A stretch of DNA of 64,000 nucleotides from CAYREV01 sp964423345 (GTDB taxonomy: Bacteria > Bacteroidota > Rhodothermia > Balneolales > Balneolaceae): NCBI GenBank assembly GCA_964423345.1, contig CAYREV010000010.1:1-64000 (forward strand), in the 5' to 3' direction. This document shows positions 25,773-34,500 of the stretch, one piece after another. Under the pieces are notes generated by a model that ran no database searches, was not told the DNA's origin, and was given only the letters and a program-made list of their open reading frames with translations. Made by a program: the position numbers and the translations under genes. How positions within the stretch are numbered: position 1 is the first letter of the stretch; every line of letters starts with the position of its first letter.

Positions 25773-26771
25773 TTATTTCTCTGTTAATTCTCCGGCAATA
25801 TTCATAAGGAACCGTTTTCTGACCTGCTCTTCCGTAGTATGGTTTGCCAGAAGATACATCATTTTTGTCAGCGTTGCCTCGGTGGTCATGTCTCCCGCAC
25901 TCAGGGCTCCCAGCTCCCGGGCCATCTTACCACTCTCATATTTGCCCAGGTCGACGGCGTCGTAGGGTGACTGGGAGGTGAAGACAAGCATTACCCCACG
26001 GTCTACACACTTTCGCAGGAAAGGCAAAAGGCTTCCCTCGCCGTGGATGGGGAAGTTGCCGCTGCCGAACGATTCGATGATAAGGGCACGGATATTTTCC
26101 AGCTCCATCCGGTCGAGAAAGGATGGTTTCAGGTTAGGATAAACTTTCAGCAGGAACACTTCATCACTAAAATGGCTGTTGGGTTCCAGCGCAGCCCCGG
26201 CGGCTGCCGCTTCCATATTCAGTTCAATGTTCAGCCCGATCTCTGCCAGGGGAGGGTAGTTGGGTGAGGCGAAAGCGTCAAAGTCGCCAATGCTCATTTT
26301 TGTCGAACGGTTGCCGCGGTACACAAAGTCATTAAAACAAATAGCCACTTCGTTGAACGGCAGCGTTGCCATTTCGATGGCATTGACGAGGTTCCGGCGC
26401 GCGTCACTGCGGATGTTGCTCATCGGTACCTGGCTTCCGGTCAGGATAACGGGCTTGCCGAGGTGTTGGAGTCCGAAGGAAAGGGCTGAAGCGGTATAGG
26501 CCATGGTGTCGGTGCCGTGAAGAATGACGAAGCCGTCATACTCATGGTACCGGCCTGCTATATGTTCAATTAGTTTGGACCAGTGTTCCCGGTTGATGTC
26601 GGAGCTGTCTTCAAAGAACAGCTGTTCTATTTCTATCTCTGCTATTTCCGAAAGCTCCGGGATCTCCTTATAGAGGAGGTCGGACCAGTTGGATGGATCC
26701 AGTCTCGGTTCGCCATGGGTTATATCCATGGCAATGGTCCCTCCGGTTTGTATGAGTAATATTTTTTTCAA
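25773..26771 (-). CDS. ansA: L-asparaginase, type I (cytoplasmic)
   Basis: 332 residues without a signal peptide. T-G-G-T-I-A at 9-14 carries the first catalytic Thr and H-G-T-D-T-M the second Thr-Asp pair; ILTGSQVPMSNIRSDARRN and ESFGSGNFP complete the family pattern. It hydrolyses asparagine to aspartate and ammonia. The absence of a signal peptide and the similarity to AnsA-type enzymes point to the cytoplasmic, lower-affinity form. First gene of a two-gene unit with the exonuclease gene. Confidence 0.93.
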   Translation of the reverse strand: MKKILLIQTGGTIAMDITHGEPRLDPSNWSDLLYKEIPELSEIAEIEIEQLFFEDSSDINREHWSKLIEHIAGRYHEYDGFVILHGTDTMAYTASALSFGLQHLGKPVILTGSQVPMSNIRSDARRNLVNAIEMATLPFNEVAICFNDFVYRGNRSTKMSIGDFDAFASPNYPPLAEIGLNIELNMEAAAAGAALEPNSHFSDEVFLLKVYPNLKPSFLDRMELENIRALIIESFGSGNFPIHGEGSLLPFLRKCVDRGVMLVFTSQSPYDAVDLGKYESGKMARELGALSAGDMTTEATLTKMMYLLANHTTEEQVRKRFLMNIAGELTEK

Positions 26772-27024
26772 TGGTCAGGGTAGTATTGGCGATGATTGAT
26801 CTGAAGGTAATTAAATACTGAAGTGTTTTAAAACAGGGCATATTAAAAATTGTCTTAAATAGATTTTTTCTATTATTTAATTAAACAAACCCAAGAATAA
26901 CGGGACCGCTGATGAGGTTTCATCCTACATATCATTTCCCATCAGACGGAGTGCACACTCCAGCCTTTGGTCGAAGTACGCCGCCCGTAACCATCCCATC
27001 TAAAGCTTCAAAAAGAGGTGAATT
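26772..27024. other. Intergenic leader of the EF-G-like gene, possibly structured
   Basis: 253 bases between the divergent asparaginase and EF-G-like genes. The proximal 120 bases hold several inverted repeats: CTGATG (26909-26914) with CATCAG (26940-26945), and GGAGTG (26948-26953) with CACTCC (26956-26961). A GAGGTGA ribosome site lies before the ATG at 27025. I recognise no riboswitch class, and the repeats could be chance or operators. Confidence 0.35.
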
Positions 27025-29154
27025 ATGAAAGTTTATGATCCAAAAGATATTCGCAATGTTGTTCTTCTTGGTCATGCCGGGTCGGGTAAAACAACCCTGG
27101 CCGAAACGATGCTCTTTGAATCAGGTACCATCAAGCGCCGCGGGAACATTCAGGAAAAATCAACGGTATCCGATTACCATCAGATTGAGAAAGAAAAACA
27201 GAAGTCGGTTTTTTCCTCTTTTTTGAACCTGGACTGGAGGGGCAGCAAGATCAACCTGGTGGATACCCCGGGCACGGCCGACTATGTAGGGGAAGTGGTC
27301 GGAGCGCTGCGGGTGGCCGACACGGCCATCTTTACCCTGAATGCCGAATACGGTATTGAAGTGGGAACCGAATCTCTCTGGAAATATACCCAGAAATATC
27401 AGATCCCTTCCCTGTTTATTGTCAATAAACCCGATTCGCCCCAATCTGATTTTCAAAATACCGTGGATATGGCCAAGGAACGTTTTGGGCGTGGTGTGGT
27501 GGTCGTTCAGTATCCTTTTACGGAGGGGGAGGATTTTCACGCCATCATAGATGTTCTGAAGATGACCATGTACGAGTTCCCGGAAGGAGGGGGCAAGCCC
27601 GATAAGCTGCCCATCCCCGATTCCCAGCGGGCCCAGGCCGATCTGTTGCACAATGAACTGGTAGAAGCGGTGGCCGAGAACGACGAGACACTCCTGGACC
27701 TGTACCTGGAGCAGGGAGAGCTTACCGAGAGCCAGATGAGAGAGGGACTGCAGCAGGCGCTGCTCAACCAGGATTTGTACCCGCTGTTCTGCTGCTGCGC
27801 CGAACGCAACATGGGGACGGGACGTGTGATGGGTTTCCTCGGCAATGTAGCCCCCAATCCGCTGGAAGCAAATCCGCCCAAGGATGATGAAGGGGAGCCT
27901 ATTGAGATGGGTGAAGAGAAGGATCCGCTTATGTTTCTTTTTAAAAACAGTGCGGAATCCCATGTGGGCGACCTGCTCTATTTCAAGGTGTACGGGGGGA
28001 CCGTCAAAAACGGTATAGACCTGGTGAACAGCAGCAATGAGAAGACGGTCAGGCTATCCAACCTGTATATGACCAACGGGGATAAAAGAGTTGAAATTGA
28101 CAAGGTGAATACGGGCGATATAGGGGCGGCCGTGAAGTTGAAGGACTGCGGCGTCAACGACACCCTGCATGCAAAAGGCAGTTCTATTGACCTGGAGCCC
28201 ATACATTTTCCCGAGCCCATCATCCGGACTGCGATAAAACTGAAAACGGAGGGGGATGAGGACAAGCTGGGCAGTGCCCTTCATCAGCTGCAGCGGGAAG
28301 ACCCCTCTCTGCAGGTTGAGCACAGCCAGGAACTGCAGCAGATCATCCTTCACGGGCAGGGTGAAGAACACCTTGCCGTAATTAAATTCGAATTGAAGAA
28401 CAGGTTCAACCTGGATTTCGAATTCCGGGAACCGCGCATCCCCTACAGGGAAACCATCACCCGGGATGTTCGGACACATTACAAGCACAAGAAGCAATCG
28501 GGCGGAGCCGGGCAGTATGCCGAGATATATATGCTGATGGAGCCGTTGAAGGATCATATGCCCGAGCTCACCGACATGAAAGTACGTGACGTGCAGGAGA
28601 TCGACCTGGAATGGGGCGGAAAGCTTGTATTTCAAAACTGTATTGTGGGCGGAGTGATAGACAATCGTTTTATGCCTGCCATATTGAAGGGTATTATGGA
28701 GAAGATGCAAAACGGGCCGATGAGTAACTGCAGGGTTCGCGATCTTCGCATTTCGGTCTATGACGGTTCGATGCATTCGGTGGATTCTAACGAAGCGGCA
28801 TTCAAGACGGCTGCCTTGATGGCTTTCAAGAAGGGTTTTATGGAGGCCGGGCCCAAACTTATGGAGCCTATCTATGATATTGAAGTGACGGTGCCTTCCG
28901 ATTTTATGGGGGACGTGATGAGCGATATCAATACGAGGAGAGGGCAGATACAGGGTATGGATGCCGAGGGGTCTATTCAGAAGATTATTGCCAAAGTACC
29001 CCTCAAGGAACTGGACCATTATGCCACCCGTTTGAAATCGATGACCCAGGGCAGTGCGTCCTATAGCCGTAAGTTTTCTCACTATGGCGCGGTTCCCCAT
29101 GAGATGCAGCAGCAAATTGTGCAGCAGACCATGGAGCTGGAAGAGGCGAGCTGA
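27025..29154 (+). CDS. Elongation factor G-like GTPase (EF-G2 type)
   Basis: 709 residues with the five-domain layout of EF-G: P-loop G16-HAGSGKTT, switch II D80-T-P-G-T-A-D, N134-K-P-D137 for guanine, then beta-barrel and ribosome-reaching domains IV and V (GQYAEIYMLMEP, TVPSDFMGDVMSDINTRRGQI). Differences from canonical EF-G are clear: the His of D-T-P-G-H is Thr84, the P-loop is A-G-S-G-K instead of D-A-G-K, and NKPD replaces NKMD. These match the EF-G-like paralogue found in many phyla beside the true fusA. Some relatives act in ribosome recycling or stress; its job here is not established. No ribosomal genes are adjacent, supporting its being a paralogue rather than the main factor. Confidence 0.88.
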   Translation: MKVYDPKDIRNVVLLGHAGSGKTTLAETMLFESGTIKRRGNIQEKSTVSDYHQIEKEKQKSVFSSFLNLDWRGSKINLVDTPGTADYVGEVVGALRVADTAIFTLNAEYGIEVGTESLWKYTQKYQIPSLFIVNKPDSPQSDFQNTVDMAKERFGRGVVVVQYPFTEGEDFHAIIDVLKMTMYEFPEGGGKPDKLPIPDSQRAQADLLHNELVEAVAENDETLLDLYLEQGELTESQMREGLQQALLNQDLYPLFCCCAERNMGTGRVMGFLGNVAPNPLEANPPKDDEGEPIEMGEEKDPLMFLFKNSAESHVGDLLYFKVYGGTVKNGIDLVNSSNEKTVRLSNLYMTNGDKRVEIDKVNTGDIGAAVKLKDCGVNDTLHAKGSSIDLEPIHFPEPIIRTAIKLKTEGDEDKLGSALHQLQREDPSLQVEHSQELQQIILHGQGEEHLAVIKFELKNRFNLDFEFREPRIPYRETITRDVRTHYKHKKQSGGAGQYAEIYMLMEPLKDHMPELTDMKVRDVQEIDLEWGGKLVFQNCIVGGVIDNRFMPAILKGIMEKMQNGPMSNCRVRDLRISVYDGSMHSVDSNEAAFKTAALMAFKKGFMEAGPKLMEPIYDIEVTVPSDFMGDVMSDINTRRGQIQGMDAEGSIQKIIAKVPLKELDHYATRLKSMTQGSASYSRKFSHYGAVPHEMQQQIVQQTMELEEAS

Positions 29155-29186
29155 ACGGAAGCCCGGCCGATTTCCCAGGCCCGAAG

Positions 29187-30797
29187 CTATTGCAGGGGTT
29201 TGTTCTTTTTTACGAACTCAATATAGCGCGTGGGCAGTTCGAAGGGGCGCTTGCCGGGTATGGGAGGAAACCGGGGTTCCATCCGCTGAACGGGACGTTG
29301 AGGCCGCAGGTCGGGGGTCCAGCTAAAGCCGTCCAGCTTGCGGTTGGCAGTCTGATCGCTTTGAGGCAGGTAAGATCCCTCAATAGGCCCCAGCGATTTC
29401 AGTTTTGACAGATTTCCATCCTCAAAAAATATACGGGTGGTGGGAGCCGTCATATCTATGGCCCCGTCGGCTTCGCCCTGTTCATTTTTGGTGAAACGGA
29501 GCAGGTGGCTGTTGCCAGCCAGGTGTATGCGCCGGAGATTGCCCTCTTCGAAGAAGGCCGTAAGCGTGTCGCCGGTCATCTGGTTGAGGCGGTTGATGGC
29601 GGTGTCCTGCTGTACAGAAAACGGTTCCGGGTATGAAACCAGCTGTTTCACGTCCCCTTCGCTGAGGGTTACCCTGATATAGGGGCCCGATAGTTGAACA
29701 TTTTCATGCCAGGCTTTGGAATTCGACCACAGTTCAAACGTTTCCGTAGCGTCGTTATACCGGGAAGTGTCGGCTACCGCCGAAAATTTCTGTGACCAAA
29801 TGCGAACCCGTTCGTAGGCATCAATTATGTTGGTAGTATCGGTTTCGGTCCTGTTTTCAACGGATAATATTTTGACCGCTCGAATATGCGTCGTGTCTCG
29901 GGATTCGGGTGCCGTAGTGTCGCCCGAAGGGGGAGCGGGGCGATCCTGTTCCAAAGCCAGGGTATCGGGCCTGTAGCCCTCGTTGTCGGTTTGAGGTCTG
30001 AGAGTATCGGGCCTGAAACTTTCGGGCGGAGGCGGTTTGGCTTGTAGGGTGGTATCTGTCTCCGTTCGTTCAGCCGAGATGTCCCGCTTCTCCACATTAC
30101 GAAGCCAGGCATTGCCCCGAAGCAGGCGCCTTCCGGTGGAGTCGGCTTCCAGGTATTCTCCCTTCAGCATGGTGTTGTTTTCCCTGTCGTCGGCAAAGAT
30201 GTCGCCATACATCTCGTAGTATTTGCTTTTACGATTGCTGAAGAGGCTGTCGCCCTCTATATACTGGAGGGAATCCCGCAGTTGTACCTGTCCCCTGAAG
30301 ACGGCGCTGTCGGCTCTTCGGTAGTAGTAGCCCGACTTTGCCCGGAGGATTCCCTCGGGATCCTCCAGTCTGATCTGATCGATAAAATGAGCCACCTTTG
30401 TGGAAAAGCGGTAATCCACACTGTTCCCGAAGAGGATAGTGCTGTCTGCCTTGATAATAACGCGGCCTCTGAGCTGGCTGAAATCAACATCGGAAAAGTA
30501 TACCAGGGTGTCGGCCCAGATATGTTCATCCCGGGTGTTAATCTGGATGTTGCCGAAAGCCCTTATTTCGCTTTGATTAATGAATTGCCAGACACTGTCG
30601 CAATACATCTCCAGGTTTTCACCTTCAATTTCAAGATGCACGCCGCCAATGATTTTTCGGACTTTTTCACCTTCAACGGTTCCCCCTTCAATTCGTCCTG
30701 CATCCAGTATGCTTACCCGGTTCTGGGCCTGGAGGATGGTTGAACCGGCAAAGAGGAACAAACATAGCAAAAACGGATATGTCAGGAGGGATTTCAT
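29187..30797 (-). CDS. OstA-like periplasmic/outer-membrane protein (LPS export related)
   Basis: 536 residues from ATG 30797, chosen because it opens a good signal peptide (MKSLLTYPFLLCLFLFAGS, cleavage near LQAQ); an upstream start at 30902 would place 35 extra residues before it and overlap lptC. The mature N-terminus consists of short beta repeats of the OstA/LptA jelly-roll type (LEIEGENLEMYCDSVWQF, IWADTLVYF, AKSGYYYRRADSAVF). Such proteins carry lipopolysaccharide across the periplasm. No LptD-sized barrel follows, so it looks like a long LptA/OstA-N protein with a Pro/Thr-rich middle (about 250-305). The lptC gene lies 22 bases upstream, which supports a role in LPS transport. Confidence 0.8.
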   Translation of the reverse strand: MKSLLTYPFLLCLFLFAGSTILQAQNRVSILDAGRIEGGTVEGEKVRKIIGGVHLEIEGENLEMYCDSVWQFINQSEIRAFGNIQINTRDEHIWADTLVYFSDVDFSQLRGRVIIKADSTILFGNSVDYRFSTKVAHFIDQIRLEDPEGILRAKSGYYYRRADSAVFRGQVQLRDSLQYIEGDSLFSNRKSKYYEMYGDIFADDRENNTMLKGEYLEADSTGRRLLRGNAWLRNVEKRDISAERTETDTTLQAKPPPPESFRPDTLRPQTDNEGYRPDTLALEQDRPAPPSGDTTAPESRDTTHIRAVKILSVENRTETDTTNIIDAYERVRIWSQKFSAVADTSRYNDATETFELWSNSKAWHENVQLSGPYIRVTLSEGDVKQLVSYPEPFSVQQDTAINRLNQMTGDTLTAFFEEGNLRRIHLAGNSHLLRFTKNEQGEADGAIDMTAPTTRIFFEDGNLSKLKSLGPIEGSYLPQSDQTANRKLDGFSWTPDLRPQRPVQRMEPRFPPIPGKRPFELPTRYIEFVKKNKPLQ

Positions 30798-30819
30798 GAA
30801 TAGCGTGCCGTTTTCAAAG

Positions 30820-31407
30820 TTAGTCAACGATAAGCCGTCCTTTGGGTTCTTTAATAGTGTAGCTGTCAAGGTCGGTCGTGCCTTCGAATCCGCTCCCGGC
30901 AATGCTATCGGAGGGAGTGGTTATAATTACGAATCTTGGAGTAGAAATCCTATTGGTTGCCTGGTTCCATTTCAGGTATTCCGATTCAAGATGCCTGTTG
31001 TCGGCCGTTTGGACGCGCACGTTCCCGAAAAATTCAAATTCCGATTCCTCCGCCCGGTAGACTGCGCGATTGCTGTTCAGCCGGGTTTCGATGGCACCGG
31101 TACTGTCGAACACATCTATATGAACAGGGCCCTTGATTCGGGTTTCGTTGACCTCGTCGGTGTTGATAGAGGCGGCATGTGTACCTTTCAGGCGGACTTT
31201 TTTAATGCCCTCCTCGGTGAGTGTCATATTAACGCCCCAGGTTTCGGTAGAGGAAGTGAGTGAATCCTGCAGGGCCCGGTTAACCTTTTTGGCTTCCCTT
31301 TCTGAGAGTTCGCTGCAGGAAGAAGCCATCAATGCTGAGACAAGGAGGCATCCCAGTAAGTAAGAAAGTGTGTTATTATGTGGTGCCAAAATATCTATCA
31401 CCTGCAT
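30820..31407 (-). CDS. lptC: LptC-like LPS export lipoprotein
   Basis: 195 residues. The N-terminus lacks the usual basic residues but has a hydrophobic core ending S-A-L-M-A-S-S-C-S, a lipobox-like site, so lipid anchoring is probable. The body consists of LptC-type beta-strands: GIKKVRLKGTHAAS, INTDEVNETRIKGPVHIDVFDSTGAIETRLNSNRAVYRAEESEFEFFGNVRV. The last pattern (N-V-x-V at the end of a strand, with E-F-F-G before it) is characteristic of DUF1239/LptC. LptC links the inner-membrane LptBFG extractor to the periplasmic bridge. The ATG overlaps the end of upp by 32 bases, which is unusual; a non-ATG start inside could shorten it. OstA-like follows immediately. Confidence 0.82.
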   Translation of the reverse strand: MQVIDILAPHNNTLSYLLGCLLVSALMASSCSELSEREAKKVNRALQDSLTSSTETWGVNMTLTEEGIKKVRLKGTHAASINTDEVNETRIKGPVHIDVFDSTGAIETRLNSNRAVYRAEESEFEFFGNVRVQTADNRHLESEYLKWNQATNRISTPRFVIITTPSDSIAGSGFEGTTDLDSYTIKEPKGRLIVD

Positions 31408-32017
31408 CGCCGAGTCCGGGAACTATAAATGCTTCCTTATTAAGTTTTTCATCTATACCGGAGGTTATGACCGGTACATCTGGATGTCGGTCCTCAAGCC
31501 GGCGCAAACCCTCCGGTGCTGAAATTAACGAAATAAAACGCAAATGTTTTGCCCCCTGTTTTTTCAGAAATGTCAGGGCATCGTCGGCACTGCCTCCTGT
31601 AGCAAGCATGGGATCCACAACCAGAACCATCCCTTCCCGGATGCCGTCGGGCACGTTGGAGTAGTAGTCGACGGGTTCATGGGTTTCCTCATCGCGGTAC
31701 ATCCCCAGGTGGCCGATTTTGGCATCGGGAATAAAGTTGATAAGGGCATCGGTCAGCCCCAGCCCCGCCCGCAGTATGGGTACTACAATGATCTCCTGGT
31801 CGATATCGAAACCGGTGGTCTTCTCGATGGGGGTTTCAATATCAAAGCTTCGCAGCGGGAGCTCCTTGAGGGCATGGTAGGCCAGTATGGTGCCTATGCG
31901 TTTCATGGCAGAGCGAAAGCCCTCTGTGGAGGTATTCTTGTCCCGCATGATGGTCAGGTCCCGCGAGATCACGGGATGTTCAATTAACGTAACCTGTTTG
32001 AATGACTGATCAGACAT
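31376..32017 (-). CDS. upp: Uracil phosphoribosyltransferase
   Basis: 213 residues, standard length. V-V-P-I-L-R-A-G-L-G-L, the PRPP loop L-V-V-D-P-M-L-A-T-G-G-S and the uracil-binding close G-L-G-D-A-G-D-R-Y-F-G-T are all present. It makes UMP from uracil and PRPP in pyrimidine salvage; the cytidine deaminase in this window would feed the same pathway. Ten bases separate it from the upstream symporter gene, and its 3' end overlaps lptC. Confidence 0.96.
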   Translation of the reverse strand: MSDQSFKQVTLIEHPVISRDLTIMRDKNTSTEGFRSAMKRIGTILAYHALKELPLRSFDIETPIEKTTGFDIDQEIIVVPILRAGLGLTDALINFIPDAKIGHLGMYRDEETHEPVDYYSNVPDGIREGMVLVVDPMLATGGSADDALTFLKKQGAKHLRFISLISAPEGLRRLEDRHPDVPVITSGIDEKLNKEAFIVPGLGDAGDRYFGTT

Positions 32018-32027
32018 GTCGGGTTAA

Positions 32028-33716
32028 TTATGAATCGGGTGTAGTATGATCTGTGTTAAAGTATTTTTTGGTGATTTCATACGCTTTGCCTGAGAGGGCA
32101 AACAGGGCGATGATATTGAAGAATGCCATAAGTCCCAGCATCACATCTCCGAAAGCCCAGATGGTTGTAAGCGTTACCACCGCTCCGAAAAAGTGCATGC
32201 CCACGAAAGCAAGGCGGTACCAGAAGATAGACTCAAAACCAAACAGGTATTGTGCGGCGCGGTCGCCATAATAACTCCAGCTTATGGAGGTGGAAATGGC
32301 AAACAGAAGTACCGCAAAGGTTACCAGGTAGCCGCCCCCGGGAATGAGGGGGGAAAGCCCCCTCTCAAATGCGGCTGATGTCAGCGGCGCGCCGTTTTGC
32401 ACCACGCCTCCGTAGAGGGTGGATTGTGGAGAGCCTTCCTCCGTATAAGCGCCTGCCGCTTTATATACCCCTTCCTCGTTGGTTTCGGAAAGTACAATGC
32501 GACCATTGAAGGGAACGGTGTATTGGGCGTCGAGGAACATGGTGTCAACTGCAGCCGCATAATGTTTCATGGATCCGTTGAGAGGAACGCCCTCTTCAAA
32601 GAGGAGGGTCTTCTCAGCGGAGGCACCCTGCTGCCGGGCCGTGTCGGCCGGGGCTTCGTAGGTATAGGTTATGTTATCGGCGGCGGGGTCTACGGCCGAC
32701 TTGTGCTGCATATCCCACGCGCCTGTGGATACGATAACCAGGCCGGTCATTGTACAGATAACCAGTGTATCAATAAATGGTTCCAGGAGTGCAACCACGC
32801 CCTCGCGAACGGGCTGGTCGGTACGGGCAGCCGAGTGAGCGATGGGGGCCGACCCCTGTCCCGCTTCATTGGAGAAAAGTCCACGCTGGACACCATAGCT
32901 GAGAGTGAATATAAGAGCTCCGGAACCTACACCGAGGGCACCGGCCTGGGGGTTGAATGCGTTGCTGACAATAGTCCACAGCGAAGGCAGTACCGCATCG
33001 TAATTGAGGGCCAGGATAACAAGGGCACCCAGCACATACAACACTCCCATGAAAGGTACGAGTTTGGATGTTACCTTGCCGATTCTTTTAATCCCTCCCA
33101 GTACGACGGCGGCTACCAGTCCCGCCGTTATGAAGCCGGTAATGTAGACGGGCATTTGAAAATCCGTTTTCATAACGTCTGCAACGGTGTTGGCCTGTAC
33201 GGCATTACCGGTAAGGAATGCGCAAATGGCAGCGGAGACGGCAAAGGCCACGGCCAGCCATTTCCAGTTCGACCCCAGTCCCCGTTCAATATAATACATC
33301 GGTCCCCCGGAAACCGTACCGTCGGGATTGCTGCCCCGGTAGTGTTGGGCCAGCGTCACTTCCGTATATTTTATAGCCATACCCAGCACGGCCGTCACCC
33401 ACATCCAGAACAGTGCTCCGGGTCCGCCGTAGTGGATGGCAAGGGCCACCCCGGCAATGTTTCCGATACCTACTGTAGCGGAAAGAGCGGTGGTCAGGGC
33501 CTGGAAATGGTTGATATCCCCCTCGTCATCAGGATCGTCATAAAAGCCTGTTACAACCTTCAATCCGTGACTGAAACGGCGGATCTGTATAAATCCGAGC
33601 CGGAAGGTTATATAGATTCCAAAAGCCAAAAGGATGACCACCATCGCCGGCATGGCTTCCGGGGTATTCCAAATGAGGTCAACAAGCCAGGTTATGATAC
33701 GATCGAATGTCTCCAT
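32028..33716 (-). CDS. Sodium:alanine symporter (AGCS family) with internal insert
   Basis: 562 residues, about 80-100 more than the usual family length. Family signatures are present: TTALSATVGIGNIAGVALAIHYGGPGALFWMW, and FSNEAGQGSAPIAHSAA before a transmembrane segment. It should import alanine or glycine with Na+. The extra length comes from residues about 335-441, between TGAW and LTSAAF: a soluble, beta-rich stretch (YTVPFNGRIVLSETNEEGVYKAAGAY) lying between two transmembrane helices. Such an insert could be an extracytoplasmic domain, and I do not know its role. It is the first gene of the unit AGCS-upp-lptC-OstA. Confidence 0.88.
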   Translation of the reverse strand: METFDRIITWLVDLIWNTPEAMPAMVVILLAFGIYITFRLGFIQIRRFSHGLKVVTGFYDDPDDEGDINHFQALTTALSATVGIGNIAGVALAIHYGGPGALFWMWVTAVLGMAIKYTEVTLAQHYRGSNPDGTVSGGPMYYIERGLGSNWKWLAVAFAVSAAICAFLTGNAVQANTVADVMKTDFQMPVYITGFITAGLVAAVVLGGIKRIGKVTSKLVPFMGVLYVLGALVILALNYDAVLPSLWTIVSNAFNPQAGALGVGSGALIFTLSYGVQRGLFSNEAGQGSAPIAHSAARTDQPVREGVVALLEPFIDTLVICTMTGLVIVSTGAWDMQHKSAVDPAADNITYTYEAPADTARQQGASAEKTLLFEEGVPLNGSMKHYAAAVDTMFLDAQYTVPFNGRIVLSETNEEGVYKAAGAYTEEGSPQSTLYGGVVQNGAPLTSAAFERGLSPLIPGGGYLVTFAVLLFAISTSISWSYYGDRAAQYLFGFESIFWYRLAFVGMHFFGAVVTLTTIWAFGDVMLGLMAFFNIIALFALSGKAYEITKKYFNTDHTTPDS

Positions 33717-33932
33717 ATTCTGTGGTTTCTAATAGGTTTAAAATCAGGCTGAATGTATAAAAGATTTATGCCATTGGCATAATGGGAATGAATTTTTTGG
33801 AGATGAAACTGGTTTTCAGCATTGTTGAGACTAAAAAAACGTTAAAATCGAATAAATTAAAAATGTTTTATACCTTGGCATTAAGCCGAAATTCGGTTCC
33901 AGTAAAATTTTATTGACTCACAGGTGATATTT

Positions 33933-34244
33933 ATGACAAAAGCAGACATTGTTGATGTAATATCTTCATCTACGGGATTGACTAAAGTTGAAACCGAGGC
34001 GGTGGTCAATGGTTTTATGGAGACGGTCATCGATGCCATGACCCGTGGGGAAAATATTGAGTTGAGGGGGTTCGGTACCTTCAAGGTGGTGAAGCGTGCT
34101 CAGCGCGTGGCCCGAAATCCCAAGACCAATGAAGAGGTGATTGTCCCCGAACAGTATGTGCCTGTCCTCAAAATGTCCAAAGATTTCAAAGAGGAGGTCA
34201 ACGAGGCCATGATGGAGGAGGAGGGGGAGGAGAGCACGACCTGA
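33933..34244 (+). CDS. HU/IHF-family DNA-binding protein
   Basis: 103 residues from ATG 33933, preferred over a GTG at 33924 because AGGTGA lies five bases before it. The core TKADIVDVISSSTGLTKVETEAVVNGFMETVIDAM and the arm IELRGFGTFKVVKRAQRVARNPKTNEEV match HU/IHF, including the G-F-G-T-F and R-N-P beta-arm motifs. The C-terminus has an acidic tail (EEEGEESTT) beyond the normal end. These proteins bend DNA and organise the nucleoid. A short dyad (CCGAA-A-TTCGG, 33886-33896) lies in the AT-rich leader, possibly an operator. Confidence 0.93.
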   Translation: MTKADIVDVISSSTGLTKVETEAVVNGFMETVIDAMTRGENIELRGFGTFKVVKRAQRVARNPKTNEEVIVPEQYVPVLKMSKDFKEEVNEAMMEEEGEESTT

Positions 34245-34363
34245 ATACATACTATAGCTCCTCTCGGAGTGATTTGCAGCTTAGAAAGAACCGATTTTGT
34301 TCTTATATTACGCCCCTTCATCAAACAGAATCAAGTGTAATAAAAATATAGAAGGTGATCCCG

Positions 34364-34456
34364 ATGCCAAGCGGTAAAAAGAAGAAAAGAAAAAAGATAT
34401 CAAAGCATAAAAGGAAGAAGCGGCTAAGAAAGAACAGGCATAAGAAGAAAAAGTAG
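34364..34456 (+). CDS. COX24/mS38-like small basic ribosomal protein
   Basis: 30 residues: MPSGKKKKRRKISKHKRKKR-type (here MPSGKKKKRKKISKHKRKKR), then LRKNRHKKKK, stop TAG at 34454-34456. The pattern K-H-K-R-K-K-R-L-R-K-N-R-H-K is the COX24/AURKAIP1 family signature known from Bacteroidota and from mitochondrial mS38, where it binds the small ribosomal subunit. A GAAGGTG ribosome site lies seven bases before the ATG, and a strong terminator follows after 16 bases. It is too short for most gene finders. Identity is based on recognition of this motif; the ribosomal role is family knowledge. Confidence 0.88.
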   Translation: MPSGKKKKRKKISKHKRKKRLRKNRHKKKK

Positions 34457-34472
34457 TTCCTGTCAGTCACAG

Positions 34473-34499
34473 AGGCCTTCCATAAAGAAGGCCTTTTTT
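34473..34499 (+). terminator. Intrinsic terminator after the mS38-like gene
   Basis: AGGCCTTC (34473-34480) and GAAGGCCT (34487-34494) form a perfect 8-bp stem with a CATAAA loop, followed by a T-run to 34499. It ends immediately before the stop codon of the convergent unknown gene. Confidence 0.9.
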
Positions 34500-34500
34500 G

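Noticed and set aside
28054..29115. 353-codon minus-strand frame inside the EF-G-like gene
   Set aside because: Antisense shadow; no recognisable protein, while the plus-strand gene is strongly supported.
32397..33752. 451-codon plus-strand frame opposite the AGCS symporter gene
   Set aside because: Composition is that of a shadow frame, and the symporter frame has clear family motifs.
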